Source: Saprospiraceae bacterium (GTDB lineage Bacteria > Bacteroidota > Bacteroidia > Chitinophagales > Saprospiraceae). From it: DNA of 64,000 bases. Position 1 is the first letter of the stretch. Every line of letters starts with the position of its first letter. A program made the position numbers and the translations under genes. The stretch is from positions 3,546,501 to 3,610,500 of the forward strand of contig JADKFX010000001.1 of the NCBI GenBank assembly GCA_016717265.1. The letters are read 5' to 3'. The notes under the pieces are model-generated. The model worked only from the letters and a program-made list of their open reading frames with translations, was not told the origin of the DNA and searched no databases. Shown here in pieces: positions 25,513 through 33,853 of the stretch.

Positions 25513-28500
25513 ATGGATAGCATCATTAACTCTTTAAACTATCTTATAAAAACAAAAATAAAAGTAAGCAGATTCCTTTTATATATACTTCTATTGAAAT
25601 TTCATATCGCCATTAGCCAGGCTCCGGCATTTCGACAATATACAGATGAGGATGGGCTTCCAAGTATGACAGTATATGGCATTAAGCAAGATCTATCTGG
25701 ATACTTATGGTTAGCCACTACGAAAGGTATTTGCCGCTTTGATGGTCATGAATTTAAAAAATATTCGCTTCCTGATATGAAAGGTCAGGACATTCCGTAC
25801 TTATTTATGGATGAAACAGGTACGCCCTGGTTTTACAATATGGCCGGAGAAATATTTAATATTGAAAATGACAAGATTAGAAAAATTGATATTTCAAGTC
25901 CTCATCCAGATCTGACAATCTATTACTTTTTTGTTCATGAAAATTGTATTTACATTACCTGGGGCGGCCTTAATACATATGTTTCTTATAAATATGATAA
26001 TTGCAATTTAAATTCTTTTGAAAAACTACCCAATGCTTATGGTTTTATTAAAATACACAATGGCAAATTTTTATGTACGTCTATAATTAAAAGGGATTCC
26101 TGTTTTCAAATTATAAACTTAAAGAATTCAAATCTACTATTCAATTATAAACTTCCATCCAATTACTTTTTTAATTATCATAATGAAACGAATATTTTCA
26201 CTGCGGTTACAGAAGATTCATTATTTTTATTCACTCCATATTACGCCGCACTCTTTGATTCACAATTCAGTTTACTAAAATCAATTCGATTAAGGGAACT
26301 TGTAAACGATACAGTAGTTTATATATCCCTGATTAATAAAACGGAACTTTTTATTAAAACAAACTACAAATCCGTAGTGTATAATCTAAGAAACAATAAA
26401 ATATCAGCTGAAACTAAATATGGTGTTTCACTCAATTCCATAATGGAAGATCGCCAAAAAAGACATTGGGTAAGTACAACAAATAAAGGACTTTTCTTGA
26501 TTTTTAATAAAAATCTAAGTTTATACACTGAGGACAACTCAAAGATTTTCAGTAATGAAATTATTTCTTTAAAAAGTGATTTTCCATATTTATATATCGG
26601 CCATAGTAACAATTCAATTTCTATTTTGAATCAATTAACACTTGAATGGAAAACGATTCTAGTACCAGGAGCCAGAAGAATCAAATCGATTTCCAGAATT
26701 AATGAAAATAATTTAATCGTAGGTGCAGACAATGGGATATATCAAATTCAATTAAGGGATAAACAAAAAGATAAAATCACTCTTTTAAAATTTGGTAGTA
26801 TTAAAGATGTTTTTTGGCAAGATGCTGAAAATATAATCATCTTAACAAGTTTAGGAACTTTTTATTGTAACTATAATGACCTTCTCAATACGAACTATAA
26901 ATTTTTACTAGAAAATTCTTCCATAAATATAAGAAGCACAAGTCTCACAAAATTTAAAGATACAATTTACATCGGCACCGTTAAAGGCCTTTTTAAAAAA
27001 ATTGGCAGTCATTTTGAAAAAATTAACCTTGGTCAATTTTCAAATTTATATATAAACAAACTATATACCGACCATAATAAACTCTATATCTGTACAGACG
27101 GGAATGGTCTATTGGTTTATCAAAATGGACAAATTATTGATATTATAAATAATCAAAATGGTTTACCGAGTAACAGCATCACCTGTATCTGGTCGATCCA
27201 TCCTTCACAAATTGCAATTGGAACAGATAATGGTGCCTATCTATTTAATCCAAATACAAAAAAAGGTTTCGGATTTAATCAGTTAGATGGCCTACCTGCC
27301 AAGGAGATTGTCGACTTAAGTTGTGACCAGGGTAGACTTTGGATAGGCACAAACAAAGGACTAGCCTCCATACCAATTGAAGAAATCCAACCAAATAAAG
27401 AAAAGCCACTTGTTGAACTAATTTCATCAGAAGTTTTTTCTAAATCAGGAAAATTTCCGTTTTCCAAGATATTGCCGTATAATTTTAATCACCTTAGGTT
27501 TAAATTACAAACCCGGTGTTTACAATCCAAAGATCAATTAAAAATTTACTATAAATTATATAAAAATGACTCAAATTGGATCAGCACAACAAATAAAATT
27601 CTTGAATTTATTGGACTTTCACAAGGAGATTATGAACTTCAAATTAAAGCCACAAATGAAGATGGCATTGAATCTGATCCACCTTTAATTTTCCCCTTTA
27701 AGATTGAAGCTCCTTGGTGGGAAACTACCATTTTTAAAATTAGTCTATTAAGTTTCATGATATTCAGTACTATTGGCATCTCTTATTGGAGATCTTTTAG
27801 TATAAAAAAAACCGAAAAAAAACAACGGGCTATCCTGGATCAAATAAATCAACTAAGATTGCAAGCGCTTCAACACCAAATGAATCCTCATTTCATTTTT
27901 AATTCTTTAAATGCTATTCAAAGTTTTTTAGGAAATAATGAAGAGAAAGTAGCGATGACTTACCTTTCACAATTTGGAAAACTTATCAGAATTATTTTTG
28001 ATCAATCTAAATTAAAATCCATCTCACTTCAAGAAGAAATTGAACTCTTGCAACATTATATTTATTTAGAAGAATTAAGATTCAAAAATAATTTAGTAAT
28101 AAAATTAGAAGTAGATCCAATCTTATTAAAATACAGTCGACAAATACGCATACCTCCATTAGTAATTCAACCCATTGTTGAGAATTCATTTCGGCATGGG
28201 TTAATACATTTGGGAGCTCAAGGTAAGCTATCAATTAAACTTGAACTTAATGGAAATCAAGTACAATGTGTTGTTCAAGATAATGGAATTGGCAGAGAAA
28301 AATCAAAACTGATCAATGAATGGAAACGCAAAAATCATGTTTCCACCGGCATTGCTTCGGCTGCTGAAAGGCTTTTGATAATTGATAATGAACGAGATAA
28401 AATTGGTTTGGATATTATCGATTTATATGATCCCTTTGGCAACCCAGCTGGTACAAAGGTTACCCTTGTTTTACAGATATTTGATCCATCTAAATATAAT

Positions 28501-28518
28501 ATTAATAGAATATCATGA
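25513..28518 (+). CDS. Propeller-sensor histidine kinase (LytS/His_kinase type)
   Basis: The 1001-residue sensor begins with a signal/anchor segment and a periplasmic two-component-regulator propeller: QYTDEDGLPSMTVYGIKQD, GYLWLATTKGICRFDGHEFK and later TWSI-like and GRLWIGTNKGLAS blades, spanning about residues 40-640. A Y_Y_Y domain follows (about 650-730), then a single membrane helix (about 737-757). The cytoplasmic His_kinase domain has phospho-acceptor His near 793 in HQMNPHFIFNSLNAIQSF and the ATPase motif VENSFRHG and QDNGIGRE. There is no hybrid receiver or AraC domain, unlike polysaccharide-sensing hybrids. Its stop overlaps the response regulator start by 4 bp. The ligand is unknown. 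Confidence 0.93.
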   Translation: MDSIINSLNYLIKTKIKVSRFLLYILLLKFHIAISQAPAFRQYTDEDGLPSMTVYGIKQDLSGYLWLATTKGICRFDGHEFKKYSLPDMKGQDIPYLFMDETGTPWFYNMAGEIFNIENDKIRKIDISSPHPDLTIYYFFVHENCIYITWGGLNTYVSYKYDNCNLNSFEKLPNAYGFIKIHNGKFLCTSIIKRDSCFQIINLKNSNLLFNYKLPSNYFFNYHNETNIFTAVTEDSLFLFTPYYAALFDSQFSLLKSIRLRELVNDTVVYISLINKTELFIKTNYKSVVYNLRNNKISAETKYGVSLNSIMEDRQKRHWVSTTNKGLFLIFNKNLSLYTEDNSKIFSNEIISLKSDFPYLYIGHSNNSISILNQLTLEWKTILVPGARRIKSISRINENNLIVGADNGIYQIQLRDKQKDKITLLKFGSIKDVFWQDAENIIILTSLGTFYCNYNDLLNTNYKFLLENSSINIRSTSLTKFKDTIYIGTVKGLFKKIGSHFEKINLGQFSNLYINKLYTDHNKLYICTDGNGLLVYQNGQIIDIINNQNGLPSNSITCIWSIHPSQIAIGTDNGAYLFNPNTKKGFGFNQLDGLPAKEIVDLSCDQGRLWIGTNKGLASIPIEEIQPNKEKPLVELISSEVFSKSGKFPFSKILPYNFNHLRFKLQTRCLQSKDQLKIYYKLYKNDSNWISTTNKILEFIGLSQGDYELQIKATNEDGIESDPPLIFPFKIEAPWWETTIFKISLLSFMIFSTIGISYWRSFSIKKTEKKQRAILDQINQLRLQALQHQMNPHFIFNSLNAIQSFLGNNEEKVAMTYLSQFGKLIRIIFDQSKLKSISLQEEIELLQHYIYLEELRFKNNLVIKLEVDPILLKYSRQIRIPPLVIQPIVENSFRHGLIHLGAQGKLSIKLELNGNQVQCVVQDNGIGREKSKLINEWKRKNHVSTGIASAAERLLIIDNERDKIGLDIIDLYDPFGNPAGTKVTLVLQIFDPSKYNINRIS

Positions 28519-29261
28519 ATAAACTAAAATGCATTATCATAGAAGATGAAAAGGAAAGTCAGGCAGCCCTTCAAAACTTAATAACAACCTATTGCCATAA
28601 TGTTGAAGTGATTTCCACCTATGAATCGGTTACAAGTGCTATGGATTTTCTGAATACAAATACTGTAAATCTTGTTTTTCTAGATATTGAATTGCAAGGA
28701 GAATCTGGTTTCAATTTATTTACATTTATTCCAAATCCTAAATTTAAAATAATATTCACAACAGCGTATAATCAATATGCAGTTAAAGCTTTTAAATTTT
28801 CGGCAATAGATTATTTAATGAAACCGATAGATCTAAATGAATTGAGATCAGCGATCACAAAAGTTATAGAATTGGAAGAATTTATTAAAACGAATGAACT
28901 TTACAATATTTTAATCCATAATATAAAAAATGGATCAAATCAAATTGCAATAACACATCAAAATGGCTTTGACCTGATAAATATAAGCGATATTGTTTGG
29001 TTAGAAGCCGAAGTAAATTACACATCTATTCATTTAAGCAATGGTTCAAAAATAACCGTTGCAAAAACACTAAAGCATTTTGAAGACTATTTGGATTCCA
29101 ATATGTTTTTTAGAGTGAGTCGATCAGCCATTGTAAACATTCGTTGCATATCTAAGTTTCATAAACAAAATGCACTTACAGTAACGATGACAGATCGTTC
29201 TACTATAACGGTTTCAGAAGCCCGGAAAGATGAATTGCTTTCAATTTACCATAGAATATAA
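28515..29261 (+). CDS. LytTR-type response regulator
   Basis: This 248-residue regulator has an N-terminal receiver (phospho-acceptor Asp57 in LVFLDIELQ, acidic pair IIEDEKES at 9-15, conserved Lys in YLMKPIDL) and a C-terminal LytTR DNA-binding domain from about 140 (VWLEAEVNYTSIHLSNGSKI ... FFRVSRSAIVNIRCI). It is translationally coupled to the propeller kinase through an ATGA overlap, forming a cognate pair. LytTR proteins bind short direct repeats; the targets are not visible here. A terminator follows. Confidence 0.95.
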   Translation: MNKLKCIIIEDEKESQAALQNLITTYCHNVEVISTYESVTSAMDFLNTNTVNLVFLDIELQGESGFNLFTFIPNPKFKIIFTTAYNQYAVKAFKFSAIDYLMKPIDLNELRSAITKVIELEEFIKTNELYNILIHNIKNGSNQIAITHQNGFDLINISDIVWLEAEVNYTSIHLSNGSKITVAKTLKHFEDYLDSNMFFRVSRSAIVNIRCISKFHKQNALTVTMTDRSTITVSEARKDELLSIYHRI

Positions 29262-29422
29262 ATGAAACTATTGGATACTTTATGGAATGCATTTTCAATG
29301 GATACAAATTGCAAAGCCTTGATTAAAATTGTATTCATTACACTGAAACCATAATAAATTTTAATTGAGAAATGTGTCTATTGCTTTCGAATTCTAATAA
29401 TAACAGAATTAAATATAAGTTG

Positions 29423-29446
29423 GGATCTCAGTCTTAGATCCTTTTT
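29423..29446 (+). terminator. Terminator after the response regulator gene
   Basis: The hairpin GGATCT-CAGTCTT-AGATCC is directly followed by TTTTT on the plus strand, about 160 nt after the response regulator stop. Confidence 0.75.
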
Positions 29447-29746
29447 AAATTTTAAATGTCTTTGTACATTCATAAAATAACAACCCAGTTGATTTCAAAA
29501 TTTTAAGAAATCCGAACTAAGAATTCAGAATTGCTTAGAAACTGGAGGAATCCAGTTTAAAATAGAATTGCGAATGAATTTTCATAAAGTCAAAATTAGG
29601 TTTGATTCAATCGACCATAAGTATAAAAAATTAATATTTGATATATTTTTCATTTTTGACTATATTTCAATAGTATTTGGTATATATTTTTTAATTATTT
29701 TTGTTAATTTTATCATTTTCGTAATAAAATTGCAAAAATATATCAC

Positions 29747-29754
29747 TAATTTTG
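29747..29754 (+). promoter_or_regulatory. Candidate -7 box of glnN
   Basis: TAATTTTG fits TAnnTTTG and lies 36 bp upstream of the glnN ATG. A convincing -33 TTTG at the usual distance is not visible. Confidence 0.35.
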
Positions 29755-29790
29755 CCAATAAATCAATTTCTTCATTAAAATCAATCACCT

Positions 29791-31983
29791 ATGTCTACCA
29801 ACCGCAGAACGGCATTAAGTTTATTTTTATCAAGGCCTAAAACACCAAAAGAAAGAGAAAATAAAAAAATATCTTTATATTATGGAGATAATGTCTTCAC
29901 AGACAATAAGTTAAAAAGCTATCTTTCAAATGACGCATACAAAGCTTATAGCCAAACGATATTAAATGGCCAAAAAATATCCCGCGAACTAGCAGACCAA
30001 ATTGCCGCAGCAATTAAAGCTTGGGCAATGGAACAAGGCACAACGCATTACACTCATTGGTTTCAACCATTAACTGGAACGACGGCAGAAAAACATGATT
30101 CCTTTTTTACACTAAGCTCATCCGGAGCTGCAGTAGAAAAATTTGATGGAGATGCACTTGTTCAACAAGAGCCGGATGCTTCTTCTTTTCCTAGCGGTGG
30201 TTTGCGTGCTACTTTTGAAGCCCGTGGATATACTGCTTGGGACCCAATGTCTCCTGCTTTTATAATGGATATTGCTGGATCCAAAACCTTGTGTATTCCT
30301 ACGGTTTTTATTTCATATACCGGGGAAGCATTAGATCATAAAGCACCTTTATTAAGATCTATAGAAGCTTTAGATAAAGCTGCAACAGGTGTAGCTCGAT
30401 ATTTTGACAGGTTTGTGAATAAAGTTACTGCTACTTTAGGCTGGGAGCAAGAATATTTTGTGATAGATAAAGCGATGTATTATGCACGTCCAGATTTAAT
30501 GGCAAGCGGACGAACTGTATTTGGAAGAGGACCTGCAAAAGGACAACAACTTGAAGATCATTATTTTGGCGCAATTCCGGAACGAGTGTATTCATTTATG
30601 GTAGACTTGGAAATGGAATGTCACAAACTTGGTATTCCAGTAAGAACCAGACATAACGAAGTTGCGCCAAGTCAGTTTGAATGTGCTCCTATGTTTGAAG
30701 TGGCAAATATCGCTGTGGACCATAATCAATTATTAATGGATTTAATGGATCGTGTTGCCAGAAGGCATCAACTCATCGTATTATTACATGAGAAGCCATT
30801 CGCAGGAATCAATGGATCTGGAAAACACAATAACTGGTCCATGAGCACAGACACCGGAACTAACTTATTAGCTCCCGGTAAAACGCCAAGGAATAATCTT
30901 CAGTTTCTAACTTTTTTTGTCAATACTATTAAAGCGGTACATGATCATGCAGATCTCTTAAGAGCTAGTATCGCTGCTGAAAGTAATGATTATAGGTTAG
31001 GCGCTAATGAAGCACCTCCAGCGATAATTTCTGTTTTTATTGGCGGCTATTTGACAAATGTATTAGATGCTATAGAACAACGCGTTGACAATGATCTACG
31101 AGAAGAGGATGAAAATGAATTGAAATTAGATATTCATAAAATGATTCCAGATGTAATGATGGATAATACAGATAGAAATAGAACATCACCCTTTGCATTT
31201 ACCGGAAATAAATTTGAATTCCGTGCAGTTGGTTCGTCTGCAAATTGTGCAGATCCAATGATGGTTTTAAATATGATCGTTGCGAATCAATTAAATGAAT
31301 TTAAAGAGAAAGTTGATAAGCATATTGCAGATGGTGAAAAGAAAGATTCTGCTATCTTAAAGGAACTTAGGGCCTGCATTAGTGCATCCAGAAATATTTT
31401 ATTCGAAGGTGATAATTATAGCGCTGCCTGGGCAAATGAAGCAGCCAAGCGCGGTTTGCAAAATATCAAAACCACTCCATTGGCATTGGATGCATATACT
31501 ACCAAGAAAGCAAATAACTTATTTAAAGGAATGAAAATTTTAAATGATAAGGAACAAGAGGCAAGACATGAAATTCATTTAGAAAAATATATTAAAAAGG
31601 TTGAAATTGAAGCTAGTTTGGTTGAAGAATTAGCCTTAAATCAGATTATTCCTGCTTGTCTTAGATATCAAACGGAAGTCATGCAAAATATAAAAACTTC
31701 CATTGATGCCGGAATGCCAAAATCATCTATTTTAACACAACAAAAGATTGCACAAACGATTGCGAATCATATAGACGCTGTGTATCTAGGAGTCGAAAAA
31801 ATGGTGGAAGAAAGAGAAAAAGCAGAACATCAAAAATCAACCCGTGAAAAAGCAATTTATTTTTGTGATCAGGTAAAACCAATTTTTCTTGAAATTAGGT
31901 CTCATGTGGATGACCTTGAATTACAAGTTGAAGACCAATATTGGCCTTTACCAAAATATAGGGAAATATTATTTAATCGTTAA
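29791..31983 (+). CDS. glnN: Glutamine synthetase type III
   Basis: The 730-residue length and motifs identify type III (GlnN), the large dodecameric glutamine synthetase found in Bacteroidota and cyanobacteria, which makes glutamine from glutamate, ammonia and ATP. Diagnostic stretches are THYTHWFQPLTGTTAEKHDS, FEARGYTAWDPMSPAFI, EQEYFVIDKAMYYARPDLM, RTRHNEVAPSQFECAPMFE and HEKPFAGINGSGKHNNWSMS (catalytic/glutamate site), followed by NRTSPFAFTGNKFEFRAVGS. The N-terminus STNRRTALSLFLSRPKTPKE is type-III specific. It stands alone with its own promoter and bidirectional terminator. No PII gene is near. Confidence 0.98.
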   Translation: MSTNRRTALSLFLSRPKTPKERENKKISLYYGDNVFTDNKLKSYLSNDAYKAYSQTILNGQKISRELADQIAAAIKAWAMEQGTTHYTHWFQPLTGTTAEKHDSFFTLSSSGAAVEKFDGDALVQQEPDASSFPSGGLRATFEARGYTAWDPMSPAFIMDIAGSKTLCIPTVFISYTGEALDHKAPLLRSIEALDKAATGVARYFDRFVNKVTATLGWEQEYFVIDKAMYYARPDLMASGRTVFGRGPAKGQQLEDHYFGAIPERVYSFMVDLEMECHKLGIPVRTRHNEVAPSQFECAPMFEVANIAVDHNQLLMDLMDRVARRHQLIVLLHEKPFAGINGSGKHNNWSMSTDTGTNLLAPGKTPRNNLQFLTFFVNTIKAVHDHADLLRASIAAESNDYRLGANEAPPAIISVFIGGYLTNVLDAIEQRVDNDLREEDENELKLDIHKMIPDVMMDNTDRNRTSPFAFTGNKFEFRAVGSSANCADPMMVLNMIVANQLNEFKEKVDKHIADGEKKDSAILKELRACISASRNILFEGDNYSAAWANEAAKRGLQNIKTTPLALDAYTTKKANNLFKGMKILNDKEQEARHEIHLEKYIKKVEIEASLVEELALNQIIPACLRYQTEVMQNIKTSIDAGMPKSSILTQQKIAQTIANHIDAVYLGVEKMVEEREKAEHQKSTREKAIYFCDQVKPIFLEIRSHVDDLELQVEDQYWPLPKYREILFNR

Positions 31984-32101
31984 TCCAATCTTTGGTATCA
32001 ATTCACTCATGGTAGAAAATGGAATTTATTATTTCACATTAAAATTTTAATAAACAGGTTCTGATTAAAATTTAAAGTTCAAAGATTATTCCACACCAAA
32101 T

Positions 32102-32132
32102 AAAAAGTCTATTCAAATTGAATAGACTTTTT
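32102..32132. terminator. Terminator after glnN (bidirectional)
   Basis: A perfect 15-bp inverted repeat (AAAAAGTCTATTCAA / TTGAATAGACTTTTT) with terminal A and T runs lies 120 nt after the glnN stop. Confidence 0.9.
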
Positions 32133-32211
32133 ATTTATAATGCTTTATATCTTTTTGTATAAAAAAGTAAAGATTCACTTCAGTTTTTAAAAAACATCAT
32201 ATAAAAAAAAA

Positions 32212-32231
32212 GTCCTGCACTGCTGCAGGAC
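32212..32231 (-). terminator. Second hairpin terminator, strongest on the minus strand
   Basis: GTCCTGCA-CTGC-TGCAGGAC is followed on the minus strand by nine Ts and on the plus strand by CTTTTCTGTTTTT. It probably stops minus-strand transcription from the unexplained region to its right. Confidence 0.75.
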
Positions 32232-32286
32232 CTTTTCTGTTTTTCGTTTTGAAATAGATTTATCAGAAAGTACATTTTATTTTCTT

Positions 32287-32316
32287 AAAAAAGAGCCGGT
32301 TGCTTGCCAACCGGCT
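32287..32316 (-). terminator. Third hairpin terminator on the minus strand
   Basis: AGCCGGTTG-CTTGC-CAACCGGCT (32294-32316) is followed by CTTTTTTAAG on the minus strand. On the plus strand it is followed by the first copy of the 19-bp direct repeat. Confidence 0.7.
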
Positions 32317-32321
32317 ATGAA

Positions 32322-32470
32322 TAATCCCATGAACATATCCAAAATAGCTTACTTATATAGAAAAGACGAATTTCAAATTACTGGGGGGTAGAAATAAATT
32401 TGTTAATAGGAGCTAATCTCCTTGGAGCCTAGCTCCCTATTAACAAATTATTAATCCCATGAACATATCC
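32322..32470. repeat. 19-bp direct repeat pair enclosing a long hairpin
   Basis: TAATCCCATGAACATATCC occurs at 32322-32340 and 32452-32470. Between them is an imperfect 19/20-bp inverted repeat (32397-32415 and 32430-32449; one bulged G) with an inner CTCC-TT-GGAG stem. Each repeat copy directly follows a hairpin on the plus strand. Confidence 0.85.
32329..32391 (+). CDS. Possible 20-aa mini-ORF ending in double glycine
   Basis: The first direct-repeat copy supplies the ATG; the peptide begins MNISKIAYLY and ends KDEFQITGG at a stop. The ending resembles a double-glycine leader. The two glycines are encoded by a run of six Gs, and one extra G would open the frame to 32432. Very short, so low confidence. 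Confidence 0.2.
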   Translation: MNISKIAYLYRKDEFQITGG

Positions 32471-32530
32471 GAATTTTACGGTCGCCGATACGTTTACCGG
32501 CATTCTGATTGTATTCTTTCCCTTTGTTAA
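32459..32530 (+). CDS. Possible 23-aa mini-ORF from the second repeat copy
   Basis: The second direct-repeat copy supplies an ATG with the same first four residues (MNIS), followed by EFYGRRYVYRHSDCILSLC and a stop. This stretch is more GC-rich than its surroundings. No family is recognised. Confidence 0.2.
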   Translation: MNISEFYGRRYVYRHSDCILSLC

Positions 32531-32754
32531 ACAATCACAGTACAAGTATCCGACTATTTGAAAGCCTAGACAAGTACAAAAAAACAGGCTTGTCATATAT
32601 TAAATTTATATATATGAAACTGAATTTTTATTAACATATTGATTATTAGCTAATTAAATTTATTGTATCTTTAAAATTATCAAAATTAATTTAAAATAAA
32701 TTTAAATTAAAGACCTTTTGAAGGCCTTTTCAGAAAAAAAAAATTAAAATAAAA

Positions 32755-33846
32755 TTAAAATGGGCTTAAAATATCTGGATTTTGGAGATAAGAAGTGTCC
32801 GTTAAGGTTTTTAAAAATAAAACCAGATTTTGCTTTTGACGTTTATTCAAACCTAATGGCCGGATAAATCCATCTTTATTTTCAGCATAATGACCTCCAG
32901 AATTATAATGCTCAATAACTTCTTCTAAAGTTTGAAAACGCCCATCATGCATATATGGAGCAGTCAATGCTATGTTAAACAAACTCGTTGCTTTAAACTT
33001 GCCATTGTCAAACCTAAGTTTCGTGATTTCTCCCCGACCCTTATCGTTAAAATCATCAATAGATTGAATGGTATCAATACCATTATTAAAAAATTCATTG
33101 GCTTGAAACAAGGGTGCTGCATGACAATGAAAACATTCTGCATCTGGTATCAAAAGATCCGTATTAAAAAATAGGTCATGGCCTTCTTGTTGATCAGGGT
33201 CAAAAAATACTTCACCTCGAACTTGCTTGTGATAGAGTGAATTCCCACCAGTCAGTAATATGCGTTCAAATTGTGCTATTGCTTTTGTGGCTAATTCCTT
33301 GGTAATCATAGTTTTTGATGAAATACCAAAAGCTTTACGAAACATCTCAGGATAGACAGGATGTCGTTTTAACTTAGCTTCAACATTTGGCCAAAGTTCA
33401 TGTAGCTCAATTGGATTTTGGACGGGTTCAATTGCTTGTGCTTCCAGATTGATCGACCTTCCATCCCAAAATAAACCTTTATAATAGTATGCTGCATTTA
33501 AAATTGTCATTGAACTTCTATTGCCTATCGCTCCTGTAACCCCAGGACTAAATGGTAAATTGTCTGTAAATGCTTTTCTAGGATTATGACAAGACGCACA
33601 TGACATCGTGCTATCAGATGAAAGAATCGGATCATAAAAAAGATGCCTACCTAACTGTACTTGATCTTTCGTTAAGGGAGAATTTATAAAATCTGGAAGT
33701 ATCGGTAAACCTTTGGGAATGATTAATGGATATTCTACTGGATTGTAGGCTATTTGGCTTAGATCATTCAAATCTAATTTAGGATCATCCTGACAGGATC
33801 CAAAGAGTAATAAAAAAGCAAGTAACCCTATTTTAAAGGATCGCAT
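32755..33846 (-). CDS. Di-heme cytochrome c peroxidase / MauG-MbnH-like lipoprotein
   Basis: This 363-residue protein has a lipobox Cys18 (LLFGSCQDD) and two heme c motifs, C83xxC86H (CASCHNPRKAFTD) and C238xxC241H (CFHCHAAPLF). Conserved surroundings are LGRHLFYDPILS, NRSSMTILNAAYY, LFWDGRSINLEAQAIEP and LTAPYMHDGRFQTLEEV near 285-305, all typical of the bacterial CCP/MauG superfamily. It lies 7 bp after an MbnP-like gene. In the characterised MbnP/MbnH system the MauG-like partner oxidises a tryptophan of MbnP to kynurenine for copper binding, so an oxidative maturase role is likely rather than plain peroxide removal. It is probably membrane-anchored in the periplasm. Confidence 0.9.
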   Translation of the reverse strand: MRSFKIGLLAFLLLFGSCQDDPKLDLNDLSQIAYNPVEYPLIIPKGLPILPDFINSPLTKDQVQLGRHLFYDPILSSDSTMSCASCHNPRKAFTDNLPFSPGVTGAIGNRSSMTILNAAYYYKGLFWDGRSINLEAQAIEPVQNPIELHELWPNVEAKLKRHPVYPEMFRKAFGISSKTMITKELATKAIAQFERILLTGGNSLYHKQVRGEVFFDPDQQEGHDLFFNTDLLIPDAECFHCHAAPLFQANEFFNNGIDTIQSIDDFNDKGRGEITKLRFDNGKFKATSLFNIALTAPYMHDGRFQTLEEVIEHYNSGGHYAENKDGFIRPLGLNKRQKQNLVLFLKTLTDTSYLQNPDILSPF

Positions 33847-33853
33847 GTTTTGA

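Larger units (their letters stand above)
29262..29790. other. 529-bp intergenic region before glnN
   Basis: It contains the two-component terminator (29423-29446) and a -7-like box before glnN (29747-29754). The AT-rich stretch from 29568 has an open frame of 90 codons overlapping the glnN start, but its composition is biased low-complexity and it is not regarded as coding. Confidence 0.5.
31984..32754. other. 770-bp structured intergenic region between convergent genes
   Basis: Between glnN and the di-heme peroxidase gene are three terminators, a long hairpin and the 19-bp direct repeats. More terminators are present than the two flanking genes need, suggesting one or more short unannotated transcripts. 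Confidence 0.7.

Noticed and set aside
29568..29840. 90-codon frame before and into glnN
   Set aside because: It is Ile/Phe-rich low complexity from AT-rich spacer and overlaps the certain glnN start in another frame.
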